From Flavobacterium sp. SUN052 (lineage in GTDB: Bacteria > Bacteroidota > Bacteroidia > Flavobacteriales > Flavobacteriaceae): 64,000 bases of DNA. The notes below the pieces were generated by a model. That model was not told the origin of the DNA. It worked only from the letters and a program-made list of their open reading frames with translations, and did no database searches. The position numbers and the translations under genes are program-made. Below, piece by piece: positions 25,511 to 33,448 of the stretch. The stretch spans positions 62,001 to 126,000 of the forward strand of contig NZ_JAPQNS010000003.1 in NCBI RefSeq assembly GCF_028867935.1, written 5' to 3'. Position 1 is the stretch's first letter, and each line of letters begins with the position of its first letter.

Positions 25511-26953
25511 CTACGCCAGCAATGGCTTCACAACTTTACCATGTACATCGGTCAGACGATACCGGCGGCCCTGGTGTTTGAAAACCAGTTTTTCGTGATC
25601 TACACCCATCAAGTGCATAACAGTTGCCTGGAAATCGTGAACATGAACGGGGTCTTTTACAATGTTATAGCCAAAGTCATCTGTCTGTCCATACACAAAG
25701 CTTTTTTTGACTCCGGCCCCCGCCATCCAGATCGTGTAGCAACGCGGATGGTGGTCTCGGCCGTAGTTATCACGGGCAAGTTTTCCCTGCGAATATGGCC
25801 CTCTACCGAACTCTCCACCCCAGATCACAAGTGTGTCTTCGAGCAATCCGCGCTGTTTGAGGTCCATGACCAAAGCTGCCGACGCCTGATCGACGCTCTT
25901 GGTCTGAATCTGAATGTCGTTGGGCAGGTTGCCGTGCTGATCCCAGCCCTGGTGGTACAACTGGACGAACTTTACGTCTTTTTCGATCAATTTTCGAGCG
26001 AGCAGACAGTTGGCTGCAAACGTGCCGGGCTTACGGCTTTCTGGACCGTACATATCAAAAATATAGTCGGGCTCTTTCGAGAGGTCAAGCGTTTCGGGAA
26101 CCGAAGCCTGCATCCGATACGCCATCTCGTATTGCTGCATCCGGTTATTTATCTCCGGGTCGAGCACGTGTTTAAACTGTTCCTGGTGCAGTTTGGTCAG
26201 GTAATCGAGCATCCGCCGACGGCTTGAGCGGTCAATACCAGATGGGTTGTTCAGGTAAAAAACCGGGTCTGGCCCCGACCGGAACACCACGCCCTGATGC
26301 ACCGAGGGCAAAAATCCATTACTCCAGAGTTTGGCATAGAGCGGCTGATCACCATTGCGACCTTTCGAAAGCAGCACCACAAAAGCGGGCATATTCTGAT
26401 TGTCGGACCCTAAGCCATAGCTCACCCACGATCCAAAACTTGGCCGACCCGCCTGTTGACTACCCGTTTGGATAAAGGTTACGGCTGGATCGTGGTTGAT
26501 GGCCTCAGTGTTCATCGTTTTGATGTAACACAGTTCATCCGTGATTTTTGAGGTGTACGGCAGCAGTTCGCTCACCCAGGCCCGACTTTGGCCATGTTGG
26601 GCAAATTTAAACTTCGAGGCAGCCAACGGAAAGCGGCTCTGTCCGGCCGTCATTCCGGTCAGGCGTTGTCCCTTCCGGACAGATTCGGGCAAGTCCTGCC
26701 CCCACATGGCTTCCAGTTTGGGTTTGTAATCAAACAATTCTAACTGGCTAGGCGCTCCGCTTTGAAACAGGTAAATGACCCGTTTTACTTTGGGCGGAAA
26801 GTGTGGTTTGCCAAGGGCGGGCTCACCCATCGGAGCTGCCGATGCTCCCGGATTGAGCAGTGAGGCCAACGCCAATGTGCCAAGGCCTGCACCGGTTTGC
26901 CCCAAAAAGGTCCGGCGACTCATCATATCGTGAAGTTCGTCCTGAAGGTTCAT
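25511..26953 (-). CDS. DUF1501 domain protein with Tat signal
   Basis: A 480-aa exported protein. The N-terminus has a twin-arginine-like signal (SRRTFLGQTGAGLGTLALASLL). The mature part belongs to the DUF1501 family, related to the alkaline phosphatase/sulfatase superfamily: RVIYLFQSGAPSQLELFDYKP near the start, LYHQGWDQHGNLP in the middle, and TLVIWGGEFGRGPYSQG plus GRDHHPRCYTIWMAGAGV later. Function of the family is not established; in planctomycetes and Bacteroidota it is paired with DUF1549/DUF1553 proteins. Its ATG overlaps the stop of the upstream paired gene by 4 bases, so translation is likely coupled. Confidence 0.9.
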   Translation of the reverse strand: MNLQDELHDMMSRRTFLGQTGAGLGTLALASLLNPGASAAPMGEPALGKPHFPPKVKRVIYLFQSGAPSQLELFDYKPKLEAMWGQDLPESVRKGQRLTGMTAGQSRFPLAASKFKFAQHGQSRAWVSELLPYTSKITDELCYIKTMNTEAINHDPAVTFIQTGSQQAGRPSFGSWVSYGLGSDNQNMPAFVVLLSKGRNGDQPLYAKLWSNGFLPSVHQGVVFRSGPDPVFYLNNPSGIDRSSRRRMLDYLTKLHQEQFKHVLDPEINNRMQQYEMAYRMQASVPETLDLSKEPDYIFDMYGPESRKPGTFAANCLLARKLIEKDVKFVQLYHQGWDQHGNLPNDIQIQTKSVDQASAALVMDLKQRGLLEDTLVIWGGEFGRGPYSQGKLARDNYGRDHHPRCYTIWMAGAGVKKSFVYGQTDDFGYNIVKDPVHVHDFQATVMHLMGVDHEKLVFKHQGRRYRLTDVHGKVVKPLLA

Positions 26954-29900
26954 CGCTTTACAATTGCTTCGTCAAAGTTCATAATTGTACTCGCTACCAC
27001 CGTCCAGGCGGCCAATTCGGCGGGCGGAATCTGTTTGTTTGCCGGATATTCGCCCACAGTAAGCAACTCATTGGCACGAGCGGCATTTTTCTGAAAGTCA
27101 GCTAGTTCTTCCTGATACAACTGGTGCATTAGGGTTATTTCCTGAGGACGCGCTGGCCGACCTATTACCGCTTTGAAAAATGTATTGACTATGGTGTTGT
27201 TCTCTCCCTGTACACCCTGCCCGGTATTTAACGCTTTTTGCGCCATAACCCGAGCCGCTTCCACAAACTGAGGGTCATTGAGCGTTACGAGCGCCTGCAA
27301 TGGTGTGGCTGTTTTCTGACGTTTCACCGTACACATGTGCCGCTCTGCCGCATCGAAATTGAGCATCATGGGTGGGGGCGATGAGCGTTTCCAGATGGTG
27401 TACATGCTTCGGCGGTATAAACTATCGCCGTGATTCTGGACGTAATTGACGGAATTGCGGGTGGCCAGCGCTTCCCAGATACCCGCAGGCTGGTAAGGCA
27501 AAACGCTGGGTCCACCCAGTTGATTGGTCAGCAACCCGCTGGCCGCTAATGCGTTGTCTCGAATCTGTTCGGCGCTTAAGCGGTAACTTGGGGCCCGACT
27601 CAGAAACGTGTTATCGTAATCGGCTTCCCTTGCCTGGGCCGATACGCTGGACGACTGCCGGTAAGTAGCTGAAGTCACAATCAGTTTATGCAGGGCTTTA
27701 ACATCCCAGTTCTGACGGAAGCGCACGGCCAGATAGTCCAGGAGTTGAGGGTGGGAGGGGAGGTTGCCCTGGTTGCCAAAGTCATCGCTGGATTTCACCA
27801 GTCCCTGCCCGAAATATTGTTGCCAGATTCGGTTCACCGCGACTCGGGCGAAGAGGGGGTTATCATCCCTTAGTAGCCACTGCGCCAAGCCCAACCGGTT
27901 GGGGGCTTCGTCTTTTAAGGCAGGCAAAAAGTGCGGAGCTTCTGCTTTGACCGCTTCGCCGATGGCATCGTATGCGCCCCGTTTGTGCAGGTGGGTGGCC
28001 ACTTTATACCGACGTTCGCTCATCGTCATCACGTCGATCTGATCGTTCAGAATAGCGGTTTCTACACCTAGCTGCCGCTGTCGCGCTGCCTGCCGTTGCT
28101 GGGTTGGTCCATCAAAATTAGTCAGGTAGTAAGCGAACAGGTCGGCTTCCTGCTGTTCGGTACGGTCAGGGTTTTTGATCGTTTCAAGCAGCACGTCGCG
28201 CTGAACAACCAGCGATTGTGCTTCAAGCCGGCTCAATTGCCGGTTATAAACACGAACTTCATCAACACTGTAGCCTTTGTAGTTTTGGTCGTGCGAATGC
28301 CCAATAGTGAAGTTTGGCGTACCCGCGCCCCAGTAACTATGCTTTTTACCCCAGATCGTGCTTTGCGACAGATTGTCGGTCATGATTCGGGTTGGCGTTG
28401 GGTTTCCATTGACATAGAATTGAACACCGCTGGCTTTGCTGCTTCCGTCGTATGCCAGCGTAATGTGCATCCACCGATTAAGCGGAAGCCGTTGCATAGT
28501 TTCAATATCAATAGCATCGTCGGGCCAAACATAACTCATGCGGAACGCGAGTCGTCCATCAGGAAGTCGCTGCAAGCGATAGCCCCGGAATCCGTTGAAA
28601 GGTCCTAAATCGCGGTTAAACAGTGAACCGTCGAGTTTCGGATCGTTCACGTTCACCCACAAACTCACCGTAAAGGGTTGGTTTCGTTCAAACCAGGCTG
28701 GGCGGGCATAGTCGTTTTCAGGTTTTTCCCATTTTCCCGCTCCTTTGAGTTGCAACAAACTTTCGCCCACCAACTTGACGCCCCTCCCCACGGCTCCCTG
28801 CACAAAGGGGATTGGACTATCGAGGTCACCCTGGGTTTCGAGTGGTAAGGTGTCATTAGCCATATTCGTGAAGCGCCGACGCATTTTGGGCGGTTCGGGC
28901 TTTTCTTCCGATTGAGAAACAGCCGGTTTAAGTGCCTCCGTTCGCAATGACGCCAGCCGGATTAATGACTTTGGCTTGGCGGCTTCTTTGGGCGCTACTG
29001 GCTCCGGCTTTTTATCCTCCTTTTTCTTGTTCTCAACGGGTTTGTCCTCGCTCTTGTCGAACGGAACATAGATGACTAAATCTTTTTTATCAGGTAATAA
29101 AGCGGTTTTCGGATTGGCTTCGACTTTGGCTAACCAGGCCGCAAACCGTTGTTTTTGTGCCACTTCATCGGCCTGCTGAATCCGGTCAAGCGTTTTGATT
29201 CGGTTACGAATAGCAGTCAGCTTGGCGTCGGCTTCAGGCGTGGGAAGGGTGATATGAGGGGATGGCTCACCATTGTACGGAATCTGTCCGTATTCATTGT
29301 TCTGCGCGAAAAAGGCGGCCAGCGAGTAATAATCCTTGTGGCTGATGGGGTCATACTTGTGGTCGTGGCAGCGGGCGCATTCCACGGTCAGGCCTAACAT
29401 GGCTTTACCGAATGTAGCCGCCCGGTCGGCCAGATATTCCTGCCGGTATTCTTCCGGTACAATTCCTCCTTCCTGACTTTGCTGATGATTTCGGTTGAAG
29501 GCCGTGGCTACCAACCGGTCGCGGTCGTCAGCTGTTTTGCCCGTATTCGGGAGCATGTCGCCTGCCAATTGCCAAGTTACAAATTTGTCGTACCCCATGT
29601 TCTGGTTAAACGACTTGATAACCCAATCGCGGTAGGGCCACATGGTTCGCAAGCCATCATCCTGATAGCCATGCGTATCAGCATAGCGGGCCAGATCGAG
29701 CCATTCTACAGCCTGACGCTCGCCGTAATGGGGGCTTTTCAACAGCCGATCTACTACTTTTTCGTATGCATTAGACGACCGGTCTGCCAGAAACGCATCT
29801 ACCTCGGCGGGGGTAGGAGGCAAGCCTGTCAAGTCGAGCGTTACGCGCCGAAGCAATGTAGCCTTGTCTGCTTCGGGCGCCGGTTTTAACTGTTGATTGG

Positions 29901-30453
29901 CATGCGTTTGGGCTACGAACCGATCAATGTCGTTCCGAGCCCAATTCTGACCTACTTTGGGAACCTCGGGCATCGTAGGTGGAATCAGCGACCAGTGTTC
30001 TTTATATTCAGCACCCTGTTCAATCCACCGAACCAGTATCGCCTTTTCCTGCACCGTCAGGCTCAGGTTCGACTCGGGAGTGGGCATCATGTAATCGGGA
30101 TCGGTGCTAGTGATCCGGTGGAAAAGCTCGCTACCTCCCAAATCGCCGGGTTTGATTGCCGTTTTTCCACTTTCGGCCAGCGCTTCATAGGCTACTTCCG
30201 GCACATCGAGCCGAAGCCCCGCTTTTTGCTTGGCTTTGTCGGGACCGTGGCAGGCAAAACAGCGGTCGGAAAGAATAGGCTTGACGTGCAGGTTGTAATC
30301 GACTTTTTCGGGCAGAGTCGATTCAACAGCGACCAGCTCAGCAGGCTTTTCAACGCTACTGCTGCAGGAGGTAAGCCAGATCGCTGAACCCAGTATGCTT
30401 GCGGTTGCCGTGAGGGCAACAAATCGGAGCCGGGTTTTCGACAAAAGTTGCAT
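26950..30453 (-). CDS. Cytochrome-like DUF1549/LamG/DUF1553 lipoprotein (PSCyt1-PSD1)
   Basis: A 1167-aa exported lipoprotein (lipobox WLTSC near residue 30). Domains in order: a planctomycete cytochrome C domain with CFACHGPD (a CxxCH haem motif); DUF1549 (WARNDIDRF to VECARCHDHKYDP, a second CxxCH); a charged Lys/Glu/Pro-rich linker; a LamG-like jelly-roll domain (QPFTVSLWVNVNDP ... SVDEVRVYNRQLSRLEA); and DUF1553 (GLAQWLLRDDNPLFARVAVNRIWQQYFGQG). Such proteins are thought to join electron transfer to polymer breakdown at the cell surface, but no activity is established. It is coupled to the DUF1501 gene. Confidence 0.88.
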   Translation of the reverse strand: MQLLSKTRLRFVALTATASILGSAIWLTSCSSSVEKPAELVAVESTLPEKVDYNLHVKPILSDRCFACHGPDKAKQKAGLRLDVPEVAYEALAESGKTAIKPGDLGGSELFHRITSTDPDYMMPTPESNLSLTVQEKAILVRWIEQGAEYKEHWSLIPPTMPEVPKVGQNWARNDIDRFVAQTHANQQLKPAPEADKATLLRRVTLDLTGLPPTPAEVDAFLADRSSNAYEKVVDRLLKSPHYGERQAVEWLDLARYADTHGYQDDGLRTMWPYRDWVIKSFNQNMGYDKFVTWQLAGDMLPNTGKTADDRDRLVATAFNRNHQQSQEGGIVPEEYRQEYLADRAATFGKAMLGLTVECARCHDHKYDPISHKDYYSLAAFFAQNNEYGQIPYNGEPSPHITLPTPEADAKLTAIRNRIKTLDRIQQADEVAQKQRFAAWLAKVEANPKTALLPDKKDLVIYVPFDKSEDKPVENKKKEDKKPEPVAPKEAAKPKSLIRLASLRTEALKPAVSQSEEKPEPPKMRRRFTNMANDTLPLETQGDLDSPIPFVQGAVGRGVKLVGESLLQLKGAGKWEKPENDYARPAWFERNQPFTVSLWVNVNDPKLDGSLFNRDLGPFNGFRGYRLQRLPDGRLAFRMSYVWPDDAIDIETMQRLPLNRWMHITLAYDGSSKASGVQFYVNGNPTPTRIMTDNLSQSTIWGKKHSYWGAGTPNFTIGHSHDQNYKGYSVDEVRVYNRQLSRLEAQSLVVQRDVLLETIKNPDRTEQQEADLFAYYLTNFDGPTQQRQAARQRQLGVETAILNDQIDVMTMSERRYKVATHLHKRGAYDAIGEAVKAEAPHFLPALKDEAPNRLGLAQWLLRDDNPLFARVAVNRIWQQYFGQGLVKSSDDFGNQGNLPSHPQLLDYLAVRFRQNWDVKALHKLIVTSATYRQSSSVSAQAREADYDNTFLSRAPSYRLSAEQIRDNALAASGLLTNQLGGPSVLPYQPAGIWEALATRNSVNYVQNHGDSLYRRSMYTIWKRSSPPPMMLNFDAAERHMCTVKRQKTATPLQALVTLNDPQFVEAARVMAQKALNTGQGVQGENNTIVNTFFKAVIGRPARPQEITLMHQLYQEELADFQKNAARANELLTVGEYPANKQIPPAELAAWTVVASTIMNFDEAIVKR

Positions 30454-30524
30454 AAATCCGGTTGAACTAGTTGGATAATACGTGTACGCAATTATACAAA
30501 TCTACCAATAAATAGGCTCATCTC

Positions 30525-33377
30525 TTACCGTTTCACCATCATTTCGTCCATATTCATGATCGTGCTGGCTACCACCGTCCAGGCGGCCAGTTCAGTGGGC
30601 GGAATTTGTTTATCTATTGGGTACTCGCCAACACTTAACAGTTCTGCTGCCTGTTTAGGATGTTGGGTATAATAAACCAGTTCCTCGTGATAGAGTTGTT
30701 GCATCAACCTAATCTCAGTGGGCTGGGCAGGCCTACTCAATAACGCTTTGAAAATGTTGTCTATTAAGGCGCTATATTCCTGGTCTTTTGTTTTTATCTC
30801 TTGCTGGTTGCTACAAGTCCGTTGCGCCAATACGCGGGCCGCTTCTACATATTGCGGGTCGTTGAGCGTTACCAAGGCTTGAAGGGGCGTGGATGTTTTC
30901 TGGCGTTTTACGGTACAGACGTGCTTTTCGGAAGCATCAAAATTGATCAAAGCCGGATGCGGAGTGGTGCGTCGCCAGAACGTGTACAGCGTCCGACGGT
31001 AAAGGCTATCACCGTGATTCTGTGGGTATTTAGTGGTCGATACGGACTCCCATACCCCCAACGGCTGGTAGGGGTATACACTCTCTCCGCCAATTTTCCT
31101 GACCAGCAAAATACTGGCTGCGAGAGCATTGTCTCGAATCTGCTCAGCGCTCAGGCGGTAACTTGGTCCCCGGCTCAGAAACGTGTTGTCGTAATCCGCT
31201 TCCCTGGCTTGGGCCGATACACTCGACGATTGGCGATACGTAGCTGAGGTGACAATCAGTTTATGCAGGGCTTTCACATCCCAGGTCTGGCGGAAGCGCA
31301 CGGCCAGATAGTCCAGGAGTTGAGGGTGGGAGGGGAGGTTACCCTGGTTGCCAAAGTCGTCGCTGGACTTGACCAGGCCCTGTCCAAAATATTGTTGCCA
31401 GATTCGGTTGACGGCTACGCGGGCGAAGAGGGGATTGTCATCCCGCAGTAGCCACTGCGCCAAGCCCAACCGGTTGCGAGGCTGGTTAGCTTCGAGTGGT
31501 GGTAAAAAATGAGGGGTTTCTGGCTGAACTTCATCGCCGGGGGCATCGTAAGCACCCCGCTGGAGCAGGTGCGTTGGTTTACTGTGCCGACGTTCGCGCA
31601 TCACCATCACCTCTTCACAGGCATCATACGTTTGTGTCTCTTCCTGACGAAGGCAGGCAATCTCCTGCCGGTACCGCGCACTGATTGTATCCACTGCTGA
31701 CTCATAATAGCTCAGTGAAGGCTGGATGCGATCTGTTTTTCGGCTCAGAACAGCGACTTCATCGGGAGTGATGGCTCGATTGAAAATGCCCAATTCGTCT
31801 ACGCAGAAATCAGCCATAGAGTCGCGAAACTTGCCGCCGATCATGAAGTTAAACACCAGGCCGAAACCGTTTTTGCGGCCAAAGCCATACAGAATGCTTT
31901 TCTGCAATCGGTCGGCGTTTACCTGCACCGCCTGTTCGTTGCCATTGAGGTAGATATGGGTTCCCTTTGCCGAGCCTGAGCCATCATAGGTTATCGTAAG
32001 CGCTACCCATTGGCCAACCGGAACACGTTCAACGGTTTGTAATTCAATGGCATGGTCAGGATAGCTGTGAGCCAGATAAAACGACAGTGTGCCATCAGGG
32101 TTCATCACGCATTCATAGCCCCGGTTGCCGTTGTCCAAACCGTTGGAACGGCTGAAAATAGGGCCTCTCAAGCCAGTTTTCAACAGTTTTATCCACAAGC
32201 TCACTGAAAAAGCATCGTATCGTTCAAAATACCCCACTGATGGGCCGAGGTTGATATGACCCTCTCCATTTACCAGACGGCCGCGCCCGAATCGACCCGG
32301 CACAATTTTTGGCAGCAAGTCTTTATTATCCGAAATAGAAGCGGGATGGGCGGTATCGGCTGCGTTTGTAAAGCGAGTTCGACTGGTATCATCCAGCGAG
32401 TATCGACCAATCAGCCCTAACCAGTTGGGCCGAACGCTCGCTTCGGGCTGGCGGGTCAACCATTGCCGATATCCGGCCTGAATACGCACTTTGTCGGCCT
32501 GCCACTTTTGCTCCGTCTGTTTGATTTTCGTGTGAATGAATCGCAAGGTCTGCTCCGCCTTAGCATCGGTCAACGTGATGGTTGGGCTAGACTCGCCGTA
32601 GTAAGGAACCTGACCGGCCTCGTTGATTTTATCGAAAAAGGCGAAGAGGCCGTAATAATCTTTTTGGCTAATTGGATCGTACTTATGATCGTGGCAGCGG
32701 GCACACTCCACAGTTAGCCCCAGCATGGCCTTGCCAAACGTATTGGTACGATCAGCGGCATACTCAACCCGATATTCATCTTCGACAATACCCCCTTCCT
32801 GATTTTGAGGGTGCATTCGGTTGAAAGCTGTGGCAATGAGCCGGTCGCGGTTTTCGACTGGATTTTGGGTGTCGGGCATCAGGTCGCCCGCTAATTGCCA
32901 GGTCACAAACTGATCGTACGGCATGTTCTGATTGAATGCCCGGATTACCCAGTCTCGGTAGGGCCATGCCGTTCGTTTTACGTCCAGCTGGTAACCCTGT
33001 GTATCGGCATAGCGGGCCAGATCAAGCCAGAAAGTAGCCTGGTGTTCGCCATAGTGCGGACTTTTCAGAAGCCGATCGACTACTTTCTCGTATGCATCCG
33101 GTGATTTATCCGCCAAAAACGCATCTACTTCAGCAGGTGTTGGTGGCAGGCCAATCAGGTCGAGCGACACGCGCCGGAGTAACGTGAATTTGTCGGCTTC
33201 GGGGGCTTGCTTTAGTTTATGTTCCCTATAGGTTTGGGCCACAAACCGGTCAATGTCGTTCCGGGCCCATCCCGTTTGGGTAGAATGCACTGAACCAGGA
33301 TCCCTCTCCGCCGATTGATGACAAGAGGCAAGCAGTAGCAAACACCCAATAATAGGCAATGAAAACTGTTTATTCAT
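30525..33377 (-). CDS. Paralogous DUF1549/LamG/DUF1553 lipoprotein lacking the first cytochrome domain
   Basis: A 950-aa lipoprotein (lipobox LLASC near residue 19) paralogous to the neighbour downstream. It goes straight into DUF1549 (WARNDIDRFVAQTYREHKL) without the N-terminal cytochrome domain, but keeps the VECARCHDHKYDP motif. A LamG-like domain (YDAFSVSLWIKLLK ... CVDELGIFNRAI) and DUF1553 follow. In the DUF1553 core about 118 residues differ from the paralogue at only two positions, while the LamG domains are diverged, which points to recent gene conversion. It lies 71 bases upstream of the larger paralogue and probably shares its transcript. Confidence 0.88.
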   Translation of the reverse strand: MNKQFSLPIIGCLLLLASCHQSAERDPGSVHSTQTGWARNDIDRFVAQTYREHKLKQAPEADKFTLLRRVSLDLIGLPPTPAEVDAFLADKSPDAYEKVVDRLLKSPHYGEHQATFWLDLARYADTQGYQLDVKRTAWPYRDWVIRAFNQNMPYDQFVTWQLAGDLMPDTQNPVENRDRLIATAFNRMHPQNQEGGIVEDEYRVEYAADRTNTFGKAMLGLTVECARCHDHKYDPISQKDYYGLFAFFDKINEAGQVPYYGESSPTITLTDAKAEQTLRFIHTKIKQTEQKWQADKVRIQAGYRQWLTRQPEASVRPNWLGLIGRYSLDDTSRTRFTNAADTAHPASISDNKDLLPKIVPGRFGRGRLVNGEGHINLGPSVGYFERYDAFSVSLWIKLLKTGLRGPIFSRSNGLDNGNRGYECVMNPDGTLSFYLAHSYPDHAIELQTVERVPVGQWVALTITYDGSGSAKGTHIYLNGNEQAVQVNADRLQKSILYGFGRKNGFGLVFNFMIGGKFRDSMADFCVDELGIFNRAITPDEVAVLSRKTDRIQPSLSYYESAVDTISARYRQEIACLRQEETQTYDACEEVMVMRERRHSKPTHLLQRGAYDAPGDEVQPETPHFLPPLEANQPRNRLGLAQWLLRDDNPLFARVAVNRIWQQYFGQGLVKSSDDFGNQGNLPSHPQLLDYLAVRFRQTWDVKALHKLIVTSATYRQSSSVSAQAREADYDNTFLSRGPSYRLSAEQIRDNALAASILLVRKIGGESVYPYQPLGVWESVSTTKYPQNHGDSLYRRTLYTFWRRTTPHPALINFDASEKHVCTVKRQKTSTPLQALVTLNDPQYVEAARVLAQRTCSNQQEIKTKDQEYSALIDNIFKALLSRPAQPTEIRLMQQLYHEELVYYTQHPKQAAELLSVGEYPIDKQIPPTELAAWTVVASTIMNMDEMMVKR

Positions 33378-33448
33378 TTGGCAGAACGACTGGTAACTGT
33401 AGTCGAAGCTAAAAGAATAAACGGGGTAGTAAGATACCGTTATAGCAA

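Noticed and set aside
25541..26227. 228-aa open frame antisense to the DUF1501 gene
   Set aside because: Lies wholly within a gene with clear family motifs on the other strand; shadow.
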